Positions 1-7,390 of a DNA stretch of 64,000 nucleotides are shown here, piece by piece (position 1 is the first letter of the stretch; every line of letters starts with the position of its first letter). A model generated the notes under the pieces. That model had not been told where the DNA came from, searched no databases, and worked only from the letters and a program-made list of their open reading frames with translations. A program made the position numbers and the translations under genes. The stretch is from Caldilineaceae bacterium (GTDB taxonomy: Bacteria > Chloroflexota > Anaerolineae > Caldilineales > Caldilineaceae): NCBI GenBank assembly GCA_019637645.1, contig JAHBVH010000004.1:1-64000 (forward strand). The letters run 5' to 3'.

Positions 1-720
1 GAGATCGAGCGTAATCATGGTCAAGATAATGCGTGTATTCCACACAAAGTGAATACCGGCCAAGAAGCCCTGCAGGGAAGGTCGCTCGCCCCGTTTGACA
101 TCATCATAGCCAAAACGAAAGTAAGAAAGCATGGCAATGAAGATCAAGGAAGACGCCGCGGCCACAACAAAGGCAAAAGAGGGATCAATGGCAGCAATCA
201 CCAAGCCGCCTAGTGCTGGACCAACAACGCCGGAGATCTGCGACGTGCTGGTGTTCCAGGTAACGGCGTTGGCTAACACATGGGGAGGCACGATCTGCGG
301 CAAGAGGGCCACGCGCGCGGGCCGCCCCAAAATGACCGCGCTAGCATCCAACGCCAATAAAATATACATCCAGGTCACAGAGCCTTGCTGATAGGAAAGA
401 ATAGCCAAACCCACCGACGTCATGGTCATCGCCCAGAGACTTAGGATGACCAGCTTTGGGCGATTAAAGCGATCCGCCAAGTAACCGGCGGGGAGCGCGA
501 GGAGCATGGTTGGCAACGCTTGGGCCAGTCCAACCAAGCCTAGCGATAGCGCTTCGCCGGTGCGTTGATACATTTCCCACCCAATCGCCACGCTCTGAAT
601 CCGCGTACCGACCATGGCTAAAAACCAGCCGATAATGTAGATCCGATATTTGGGAATCCGGAACGCAGCATAGGGATCATGCTTGTCAACCGACACAGGC
701 GGTCGGGGTTGATTGGACAT
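1..720 (-). CDS. MFS exporter, DHA3/EntS-like (3' end beyond window)
   Basis: The minus-strand frame stays open from the ATG at 718-720 to the window edge, giving 240 codons without a stop. It reads as an integral membrane protein with hydrophobic helices from about residue 22 (IYIIGWFLAMVGTR). The loop LADRFNRPKLVILS at residue 80 onward is the typical MFS cytoplasmic loop between helices 2 and 3. The segment GIHFVWNTRIILTMITLDL near the edge resembles the mid-protein linker of DHA3 (MFS_3) drug or siderophore exporters. It lies 101 bp downstream of the deacylase gene on the same strand and may be co-transcribed with it. The substrate cannot be told, and the second half of the protein lies outside the window. 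Confidence 0.8.
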   Translation of the reverse strand, partial: MSNQPRPPVSVDKHDPYAAFRIPKYRIYIIGWFLAMVGTRIQSVAIGWEMYQRTGEALSLGLVGLAQALPTMLLALPAGYLADRFNRPKLVILSLWAMTMTSVGLAILSYQQGSVTWMYILLALDASAVILGRPARVALLPQIVPPHVLANAVTWNTSTSQISGVVGPALGGLVIAAIDPSFAFVVAAASSLIFIAMLSYFRFGYDDVKRGERPSLQGFLAGIHFVWNTRIILTMITLDL

Positions 721-756
721 ACAGGTTCGCTTTCAGTGGTTGGTTACACAGAAGAT

Positions 757-776
757 AGGCGTGTTATTTTACGCCT
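757..776. terminator. Small hairpin between deacylase and MFS genes
   Basis: AGGCGT (757-762) and ACGCCT (771-776) form a 6-bp stem with an 8-nt AT-rich loop in the gap between two minus-strand genes. It could attenuate or process the transcript. There is no clear U-run, so its role as a terminator is weak. Confidence 0.25.
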
Positions 777-821
777 AAAGTGGCAAACCGACAACCAGGT
801 GGACGCGCTTATGCTCACTGC

Positions 822-2453
822 CTAACGCCCTGGCCCATCAACAATCCGGCCAGGAGTGGCACCGGTATGTTCCCCATCTTTGAGCACGCGTACCCCATTG
901 ACCCAGACATCCCGCACACCGACAGAGAGTTGGTGAGGCTCTTCAAAGGTGGCGCGATCACCGACTGTCGTAGGATCAAAGAGTACCACATCGGCCAAGA
1001 GTCCCTCACGCAGCAAACCGCGATCGCGAATGCCCAATCGTTGAGCGACCGCCGCACTCATTTTGCGCACGGCATCTTCCAGCGGTAGAACTTTCTCATC
1101 GCGCACAAAGCGCCCCAAGACACGCGTATAGGTGCCATAGGCGCGCGGATGATAAGGCCCCAGCGGCTTGGCCCAAGTTGGGTCAAGTCCACCAGCATCG
1201 GTGCCAATCATAATCCAAGGCTGTTGTAATTGGAGGCGCAGATTATCGTCGGTCATCATAAAATAGATGGTACTAATGCGCTGCCCTTCGGAGAGGAAGA
1301 GATCAAAGGCAGCATCGACCCATTCTTGGCTGCGCATAGCGGCGATTTCTGACAGCCGTTTCCCGACATATTGCTGATTTTCTGGCTGGGCAAAGCCAAT
1401 CGGCATGACGCCTTCGGGGCCGCAAAGCTCCACCATTGCTTCCCAATCACCCGACGGATTGAGCGCCTCGGCCCGAATCTTGGCGCGCATGGCAGGATCA
1501 CGCAGATTCTCATAGAATTTGCCCCCTGCTGCCGCCCAAGGCGGTAGAATGGACATCAAGCCGGTGCCTGCGGCGGGATAGGTGTACATATCCGCCGTGA
1601 CATCCTGGCCGGCGGCACGGGCAGCCGTAATGGTTTCGATCACTTGGGCCATCTTGGGCCAGTTGCGCCGCCCGGCAGCTTTGAGATGATAGATCTGCAC
1701 CGGTACATCCGCCCGTTGACCGATTTCGAGGGCTTCCGCCAGCCCTTCCAGCAAGCCATCGGCCTCGGAGCGGATATGGGTGATGTAGACGCCATGATAG
1801 TCGCTGACCACTTTGCAGACTTCGACCAATTCATCGGTGCTGGAGTATGCGCTAGGCGGATAGATCAGCGCGCAAGAGAGACCCATGGCGCCATCTTCCA
1901 TCGCTTCGGCCATGGCGCGTCGCATCAGATCAAGCTGTGCGGGTGTTGGCTCGCCCATCTCCATCCCCATGGCATATTGGCGCAAGGTGCCGCCCCCCAA
2001 GAAAGAACCGATATTGGGAGAAACACCGCGTTCGGCTAATGCCGCGAGCCAATCGCGGAAGCGAGCAAAGGTGGGCAGGCGTTCAACCCAATCGGGGATA
2101 AGCTTAGCATAGGGGTTGCTTTGGATAGAGCGCAAGTCAATCTTGTCATTGTACGGCCCCGGCGTCCACCCTTCGCCCATGATTTCGGTCGTAACACCTT
2201 GGGTGATCTTGGAAAGACAGCGCGGATCGATCATCAAAGGCACAATCGAGTGGCTGAGAATGTCAATAAACCCAGGGCAGACCACCAACCCCGTTGCATC
2301 CACTACCTCGGCGGCTTGACTTGGATCGAGTTGTCCAGGCGGCAAGATCGCGGCAATGCGGTCACCTTGCAGCGCGACATCCCCATAGAACCACGGGTTC
2401 CCCGTCCCGTCTATCACTTTGGCATTTTGGATCAAGGTTGTCAAGGTCGGCAT
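822..2453 (-). CDS. N-acyl-D-amino-acid deacylase-like amidohydrolase (copy 1)
   Basis: This 543-aa protein belongs to the D-aminoacylase branch of the amidohydrolase superfamily, whose members hydrolyse N-acyl-D-amino acids with a zinc-dependent TIM barrel. Supporting segments are DGTGNPWFYGDVAL near the N-terminus, His226 in THIRSE, His256 in YHLK and Asp419 in GTDAGG. The usual HxH motif after strand 1 reads L66-S-H68 here. The usual Asn-Cys-Gly loop reads G93-E94-G95-W96, so both the first His and the Cys ligand are missing, which is also true of the second copy at 9.1 kb. The start has AGAGGAG seven bases upstream. A candidate promoter lies at 2599-2628. The exact substrate is uncertain; an amide or cyclic-amide hydrolase is likely. 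Confidence 0.82.
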   Translation of the reverse strand: MPTLTTLIQNAKVIDGTGNPWFYGDVALQGDRIAAILPPGQLDPSQAAEVVDATGLVVCPGFIDILSHSIVPLMIDPRCLSKITQGVTTEIMGEGWTPGPYNDKIDLRSIQSNPYAKLIPDWVERLPTFARFRDWLAALAERGVSPNIGSFLGGGTLRQYAMGMEMGEPTPAQLDLMRRAMAEAMEDGAMGLSCALIYPPSAYSSTDELVEVCKVVSDYHGVYITHIRSEADGLLEGLAEALEIGQRADVPVQIYHLKAAGRRNWPKMAQVIETITAARAAGQDVTADMYTYPAAGTGLMSILPPWAAAGGKFYENLRDPAMRAKIRAEALNPSGDWEAMVELCGPEGVMPIGFAQPENQQYVGKRLSEIAAMRSQEWVDAAFDLFLSEGQRISTIYFMMTDDNLRLQLQQPWIMIGTDAGGLDPTWAKPLGPYHPRAYGTYTRVLGRFVRDEKVLPLEDAVRKMSAAVAQRLGIRDRGLLREGLLADVVLFDPTTVGDRATFEEPHQLSVGVRDVWVNGVRVLKDGEHTGATPGRIVDGPGR

Positions 2454-2864
2454 GTATATTCTCCTCTCAATCGTCGTGAATCAGGGTATGAAGAAGATGA
2501 AACGTAGAATTTTGTCTGGCGTTGGCAGGCGTGGGCACAACAGAGCCGATGCGCAACATGACCAACTTTCCCACCGGGCGGGGTCAAGCGTGCGCGCCAT
2601 CATAGCACAGATAATCATGAATAACCAATGGTCAAGCTTGGCTGACGCAGGACGAACCCCAAGCCACTAAAGCAGCCGTGGTTGATGAATATTAACAATT
2701 AGCCATTGATGATTGATGATTACCCCTCGCTCCTGCCAAAGGGATGAGCCGCATTTGTAACAAGTGGACAAACAGTGTAAACTCTCAGTAAATTTTGACG
2801 CCGCTAACAAACCAGTTGCTCCCACGGCGTGCTAGCCTATACTCCTGCCCTTTTTTGGAGATCC
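2454..2864. other. Intergenic region between divergent genes
   Basis: This 411-bp gap separates the divergent deacylase and CdsA-like genes. It contains the minus-strand promoter at 2599-2628 and an AT-rich patch around 2685-2725 with a loose CCATTGATGATTGATGATT repeat similar in style to the repeats near 22.7 kb. No further gene is supported. Confidence 0.5.
2599..2628 (-). promoter_or_regulatory. Candidate promoter of deacylase copy 1
   Basis: On the minus strand TTGGTT (2623-2628) and TATGAT (2599-2604) are 18 bp apart, and TGC in front of the -10 makes it an extended -10. It would give a leader of about 140 nt. The same TTGGTT-18-TATAAT spacing is seen upstream of the ASKHA gene at 55.2 kb. 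Confidence 0.45.
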
Positions 2865-3818
2865 ATGATCACATTATCACAGCTTGTGCAGAATCAGTCC
2901 GGGTTGGCCCTGATGACCAACAGTGTGTTGGCTGTCATGGCTGTGCTCACCTTGGGCTATTGGCTCCTACTTTGGTTTCGCCCCAGCCCCAACCTCTACA
3001 AGATTGGCTCGCGGCTTGCCTTTTTGTGGGTGATGACCAGTGCTTTTGTGCTCACGATTCTCTACAACCACAAGGTGTTGGTGCTCTACATCTGGTTTAT
3101 TGCCTTCCTGGCGCTGAAAGAGTTCTTTTCCATGACACCCACACGGCGGGCGGATCGGCGTGTGCTTTTTTGTGCCTATCTTTCATTGCCAATTCAATTC
3201 ATCTTGATCTTGCTTGCGCAACGTACCGCCTTTATTTTGTTTGCCCCGATTCATGTCTTTTTGGTGCTGCCCATGGTTATGGTGATGATGGGTGAATCAC
3301 GTGGCTTTTTGCGGGCGTGGAGCACCATTGGCTGGGGGATCATTACCACCGTCTATAGTCTGGGTCATTTGGCCTACCTGCTGGCCCTGCCAGCCACCGA
3401 CCAAGCACCGGCTGGCGGGAGCGGTCTCTTTCTCTTTTTGGTGGCGCTCGCCCAAATCAGCCATGCACTGCAATATGGGTTTGGCAAACTCTTTCCCGAT
3501 CCACGGCTCAGTCTGCGGGTGAGCAAAACGCGCAACTGGGCGAGCCTGGTTGGCAGCGCCTTGGTTGTCACCCCGTTGGCTTGGTGGCTTGCCCCCTTCT
3601 TGACCCCCTTCACGCCGCTGGAGGCTGGCACCATGGGCCTCCTGATTGCCATTGGTGCGTTCATCGGCTATGTTATTCTTTCGGCCATCAAAACGGATCT
3701 CCAGATCAAAGATCGGGGTACCATGACACCCGGTCACGGCGGTGTATTGAATCGAATCGATTCGTTGATCTATACAGCGCCGCTCTTCTTTTATCTGGTC
3801 GTGGCGTGGCATTACTGA
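2865..3818 (+). CDS. CdsA-like phosphatidate cytidylyltransferase
   Basis: This 317-aa polytopic membrane protein has about eight hydrophobic segments. Its C-terminal part carries the CTP-transferase signature, S-A-I-K-T-D followed by IKDRGTMTPGHGGVLNRIDS, which matches the CdsA family pattern (S-x-x-K-R...K-D...P-G-H-G-G...D-R-x-D). CdsA makes CDP-diacylglycerol from phosphatidate and CTP for phospholipid synthesis. Two positions deviate: the Arg after the first Lys is Thr, and the first Asp of the D-R-x-D end is Asn. ATG 2865 is preferred over an in-frame GTG at 2829 because GGAG lies four bases before it. The acyltransferase, SDR and acyl-CoA ligase downstream suggest a lipid gene group. 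It may belong to the YnbB-like side branch rather than be the housekeeping CdsA. Confidence 0.8.
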   Translation: MITLSQLVQNQSGLALMTNSVLAVMAVLTLGYWLLLWFRPSPNLYKIGSRLAFLWVMTSAFVLTILYNHKVLVLYIWFIAFLALKEFFSMTPTRRADRRVLFCAYLSLPIQFILILLAQRTAFILFAPIHVFLVLPMVMVMMGESRGFLRAWSTIGWGIITTVYSLGHLAYLLALPATDQAPAGGSGLFLFLVALAQISHALQYGFGKLFPDPRLSLRVSKTRNWASLVGSALVVTPLAWWLAPFLTPFTPLEAGTMGLLIAIGAFIGYVILSAIKTDLQIKDRGTMTPGHGGVLNRIDSLIYTAPLFFYLVVAWHY

Positions 3819-3821
3819 TCA

Positions 3822-3830
3822 TGGTATAGT
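3822..3830 (+). promoter_or_regulatory. Extended -10 upstream of plsC-like gene
   Basis: TGGTATAGT fits an extended -10 and is placed directly after the CdsA-like stop codon, about 115 bp before the acyltransferase start. No good -35 is visible. Confidence 0.35.
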
Positions 3831-3943
3831 CGGCGTAGCTACACGACGCGCAAACGTTACCATCCCCTGTGTGCATCTAACAAGCGCTCAGCACAGCGAT
3901 TTTCGCCGAGAGTGCCTAGCCGTTGATTTGGGTGGAGTTGCGG

Positions 3944-4582
3944 ATGAAATTCTGGCAAACGCTCTTTTTTCTTTTGATCGTCAGGCCGCTGGTAGCCATC
4001 GTCTTAGGGCTCAAAATTCGGTCGGAGGAAAATCTACCAACCGAAGGACCAGCCATTATTGCGGCCAATCATAACAGCCATCTCGACACACTTACCTTGA
4101 TGTCCCTGTGGCCGTTAGGGGTCCTAGCGCGTGTCCGGCCCGTGGCCGCGGCGGATTATTTTTTGACGAACGCCAAGTTGGCTTGGTTCAGCTTGAATAT
4201 CATGCATATCATCCCGATTGATCGCCAACGCAAAGACAAGGAGAGCGATCCCTTGGCCGAACCAGCCGCAGCCCTGGCCCACAATGAAATTTTGGTCCTC
4301 TTCCCCGAAGGCTCCCGAGGGGAGCCAGAACAACTAAGTCGCTTCAAAAGTGGCATGGCGCGCTTGGTCGAACGCAACCACGCGGCCCCGATTATCCCGG
4401 TCTTTATGCATGGCTTGGGCAAAGCACTGCCGCGCGGCGATTTTCTGCTGGTGCCCTTTTTTGTCGATGTCGTGGTCGGGGAGCCGATCTACTGGCGCGG
4501 GTCGATCAACGAGACCATGCAAGCCTATGAAAATGCCATGCGCGAGTTGGCAAAGCAGGTAGAGATGCCAGTGTGGGAGTAG
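3944..4582 (+). CDS. 1-acyl-sn-glycerol-3-phosphate acyltransferase (PlsC family)
   Basis: The 212-aa protein has an N-terminal membrane anchor (residues 4-20) followed by the acyltransferase block I NHNSHLD (HX4D, catalytic His and Asp) and block III FPEGSRG, which binds the phosphate of the acceptor. Later hydrophobic segments include PIIPVFMHGLGKALPRG. PlsC enzymes add the second acyl chain to lysophosphatidate, the step before CdsA. ATG 3944 is chosen over an in-frame TTG at 3923 because GGAG stands six bases before it. Its position between a CdsA-like gene and fatty-acid genes supports a role in membrane lipid synthesis or remodelling. Acceptor specificity is unknown. Confidence 0.87.
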   Translation: MKFWQTLFFLLIVRPLVAIVLGLKIRSEENLPTEGPAIIAANHNSHLDTLTLMSLWPLGVLARVRPVAAADYFLTNAKLAWFSLNIMHIIPIDRQRKDKESDPLAEPAAALAHNEILVLFPEGSRGEPEQLSRFKSGMARLVERNHAAPIIPVFMHGLGKALPRGDFLLVPFFVDVVVGEPIYWRGSINETMQAYENAMRELAKQVEMPVWE

Positions 4583-4629
4583 GGGCAGTAGACAGTAGAC
4601 AGTGCGCCTTAGCGCAGCTTGTGCCAACA

Positions 4630-4652
4630 AGCACAGGGCTTCAGCCTGTGCT
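4630..4652. repeat. GGCTTCAG-centred hairpin
   Basis: AGCACAGG (4630-4637) pairs with CCTGTGCT (4645-4652) around GCTTCAG. A hairpin of the same style, centred on GCGCTGAAGCGC, is at 51351-51370. Such GGCTTCAGCC hairpins are often dispersed in bacterial genomes. Confidence 0.5.
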
Positions 4653-4691
4653 GACAATAACCAGGATTAGAAGAAATAGCAATAGAGGGTT

Positions 4692-5480
4692 ATGGATTTT
4701 CAGCAGAAAGTTGCCTGGATTACAGGTGCATCCTCAGGGATTGGCGAGGCGTTGGCCTATGCGCTCAGTGAACGCGGCGCGCGGCTTGTGCTTTCGGCGC
4801 GGCGAACGGAAGAATTAGAACGGGTACGGCAGCAGTGCAGCAATGCCGATAGCCATTTTTTGCTTCCCCTCGATCTAGCCGCCGTTGATGCAGAAGCCGT
4901 GGCACAGCAAGTGCTGAATCACTTTGGGCAAGTTGAGCTCTTGATCCACAGTGGCGGTGTTAGCCAACGTGCAACGGTGGCGGAGACAAGCATGGCGATT
5001 CAACGGCGCATTATGGAGATCAACTACTTTGGCGCGGTTGCCCTCACCCAAGCGGTGCTGCCCACCATGCTGGCCCGCAAACAGGGTCATTTCGTGGTGA
5101 TCAGCAGCCTATCCGGCAAGATCAGTACACCGCGCCGGTCGGCCTATGCCGCGTCCAAACACGCGCTCCATGGCTACTTCGACGCCTTGCGCGCCGAAGT
5201 GTATGCCGATGGCTTGCGGGTGACGGTAGTCTGCCCCGGCTACGTAAAGACCAATCTTTCCCTCAGCGCGCTCACCGGCGACGGCAACCAACATGGGCAG
5301 ATGGACCCCACCCAAGCCAAAGGGATGGCGCCTGCCGTCTTAGCCACCCGCATCCTCCGGGCAGTTGCACGCCAGGAAGACGAAGTGCTCGTGGGTGGTA
5401 AAGAAGTGTTGGCCGTTTATCTAAAACGGTTTTTCCCCACCCTGTACAATCGAATGATCCAACGTACGCGGATTACCTAG
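4692..5480 (+). CDS. Short-chain dehydrogenase/reductase (SDR)
   Basis: The 262-aa protein is a classical SDR. The cofactor-binding TGASSGIG lies at residues 12-19, the catalytic Ser in VVISSLSG, and Tyr/Lys in YAASK. The usual NNAG motif is replaced by HSGG, a deviation also seen in some DHRS7-like members. The CPGYVKTNLS segment following the active site is typical for the family. It likely oxidises or reduces a hydroxy or keto group with NAD(P)(H). Its place between a PlsC-like and a FadD-like gene suggests a lipid or long-chain substrate, but this is inference. It is separated from the acyltransferase by 109 bp that contain a hairpin. Confidence 0.85.
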   Translation: MDFQQKVAWITGASSGIGEALAYALSERGARLVLSARRTEELERVRQQCSNADSHFLLPLDLAAVDAEAVAQQVLNHFGQVELLIHSGGVSQRATVAETSMAIQRRIMEINYFGAVALTQAVLPTMLARKQGHFVVISSLSGKISTPRRSAYAASKHALHGYFDALRAEVYADGLRVTVVCPGYVKTNLSLSALTGDGNQHGQMDPTQAKGMAPAVLATRILRAVARQEDEVLVGGKEVLAVYLKRFFPTLYNRMIQRTRIT

Positions 5481-5522
5481 GGCGTACGACCGAAGCGATG
5501 TCTACCAAAGAAAGGAATGTCA

Positions 5523-7250
5523 ATGGCCACGTATCCTTGGACGAACCATTACGAAGAAGGTGTCCCCGCGACCATCGAAATCCCCACCATGCCCCTTAGC
5601 CATGTGCTGAGCAACGCTGCCCGCCAGTACCCCGATCAAACGGCGACCCATCTTTTGCTCAAATATCTGCCATTGGGCTTAGCGATTCGCTCGAAAATGA
5701 CCTATCGTCAAGTCGATGAAGCCAGTACACGTTTTGCGGTTGGGCTCCAAAAGCTGGGCGTGCGCAAAGGCGATCGGGTGGCGATCATGCTCCCGAATTT
5801 GCCCCAAAGTGTCGTCGTGTTTTTCGGCATCCTCAAAGCGGGCGGGATCGTTGTCAATACGAATCCCATCTATACCCCACGCGAACTCGAACATCAGCTC
5901 CAGGACAGCGGCGCCGAGACGATCATTTTGCTCAGTGGTTTTTATGATCGCCTTCAGCAAATCCGCGCCCACACCGCGATCAAGCATGTCATTGTGACCG
6001 ACATTCCTGACACCTTGTCCTGGCCGTTTAAAAGCTTGGCGGCCAAACAGCTACGCGCGAGTGGTTTGATGAAGGATCTACCCACCGCGCCGGATCTCCA
6101 CCCGTACCATACCATTGCCAGCACGGTCGGTAGCCTGGTGCCTGTTACCATCGAGCCGGAAGATGTTGCGCTCTTCCAATACACCGGTGGGACAACTGGG
6201 CTTGCCAAAGCCGCCATGCTCACCAACCACAACCTAGTTAGCAATGTCCACCAAGTGAAAGCCTGGTTTGTCAAAGCAGAGCCTGGCCGCGAAAAAGTAT
6301 TGGCAGCCATTCCCTTCTTCCATGTCTATGGCATGACGGTTGCCATGCTCTATGCCCTGCTCAACGGTGCCGAGCTAATCATCGTGCCGGACCCCCGCAA
6401 TACGGCCCATATTTTACAGATTATCGACCATGAAAAGGTTACCCTCTATCCCGGCATTCCGGCCATGTATATCGGGCTCAACAACCATCCGAAAGTTAAA
6501 GAATACAATCTGCATAGCATCAAAGCATGTCTTAGTGGTGCATCGGCCTTGCCAGTGGAAGTCGCGAATCAGTTTGAGGCGATCACGGGGGGCCGGTTGG
6601 TCGAAGGCTATGGCATGACGGAATGTTCACCAGTGGCGTCGGCCAATCCGATCTATGGGCGGCGCAAAATTGGCTCGGTTGGGCTACCGATTCCCAACAC
6701 CGAAGTGGCAGTCGTTACCCTGACGCCCGATGCCGCGGGTAACTATGCCTTCTTGCCCCAAGGGGAAGAGGGCGAGCTGGTGATCCGTGGCCCGCAGGTG
6801 ATGAAGGGCTATTGGAATCGCCCCGAGGAGACCGCCAAGGATATTGACGCCGATGGCTGGCTCCATACCGGCGACATTGGCAAGATGGATGAAGAAGGCT
6901 ATTTCTATATTGTTGACCGCAAGAAAGATCTGATCATCGCTAGCGGCTACAACATTGTGCCGCGTGAGGTCGAAGAAGTGCTCTATATGTACGAAAAGGT
7001 GATGGAAGCAACCGTCGCCGGCATCCCCGATGCCAAGCGCGGTGAATGTGTCAAGGCCTATGTGGTTTTGAAGAAAGACCAAAAAGCGGAGGTGGAAGAG
7101 ATTCGGACCTTCTGCAAACAACACCTAGCGGCCTACAAAGTCCCCACCTTTGTCGAATTCCGCGAAGAGTTGCCCAAAAGCCAAGCCGGCAAGATCCTCC
7201 GTCGTGTCCTCGTCGAAGAAGAGAAGCAAAAACAGAAGCAGCGTGCGTAG
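5523..7250 (+). CDS. Long-chain fatty acid-CoA ligase (FadD-like)
   Basis: The 575-aa ANL-superfamily enzyme carries the AMP-binding P-loop YTGGTTGLAKAAMLTN, the GYGMTE core motif, the hinge GWLHTGDIGKMDEEGYFYI with DRKKDLI, and the C-terminal catalytic Lys in PKSQAGKILRR. It activates fatty acids to acyl-AMP and then acyl-CoA. Two in-frame ATGs occur at 5517 and 5523; AAGGA is six bases before the second, so 5523 is preferred. It ends a four-gene lipid run (CdsA-like, PlsC, SDR, FadD). A palindrome with a following T-tract at 7342-7380 probably ends the transcript. Confidence 0.9.
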   Translation: MATYPWTNHYEEGVPATIEIPTMPLSHVLSNAARQYPDQTATHLLLKYLPLGLAIRSKMTYRQVDEASTRFAVGLQKLGVRKGDRVAIMLPNLPQSVVVFFGILKAGGIVVNTNPIYTPRELEHQLQDSGAETIILLSGFYDRLQQIRAHTAIKHVIVTDIPDTLSWPFKSLAAKQLRASGLMKDLPTAPDLHPYHTIASTVGSLVPVTIEPEDVALFQYTGGTTGLAKAAMLTNHNLVSNVHQVKAWFVKAEPGREKVLAAIPFFHVYGMTVAMLYALLNGAELIIVPDPRNTAHILQIIDHEKVTLYPGIPAMYIGLNNHPKVKEYNLHSIKACLSGASALPVEVANQFEAITGGRLVEGYGMTECSPVASANPIYGRRKIGSVGLPIPNTEVAVVTLTPDAAGNYAFLPQGEEGELVIRGPQVMKGYWNRPEETAKDIDADGWLHTGDIGKMDEEGYFYIVDRKKDLIIASGYNIVPREVEEVLYMYEKVMEATVAGIPDAKRGECVKAYVVLKKDQKAEVEEIRTFCKQHLAAYKVPTFVEFREELPKSQAGKILRRVLVEEEKQKQKQRA

Positions 7251-7341
7251 GCGGGCACCATCAGCCCACGACCCCAAACCGATCGAATGACGTAGACAGC
7301 CTGGTCGGCGCAATGTAACGGGCAGGCGCTCACGTAAGGCT

Positions 7342-7374
7342 AGAGCTGACAGGTTTTGAAAACCTGTCAGCTCT
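7342..7374. repeat. CCTGACAGG-family palindrome (copy A), probable bidirectional terminator
   Basis: A perfect 16-bp inverted repeat (AGAGCTGACAGGTTTT and its complement) surrounds a single G and is followed by GGTTTT. It lies between the convergent FadD-like and M81 genes, where it could terminate both. It is one of nine related loci in the window. Confidence 0.85.
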
Positions 7375-7390
7375 GGTTTTAACCCCATTT

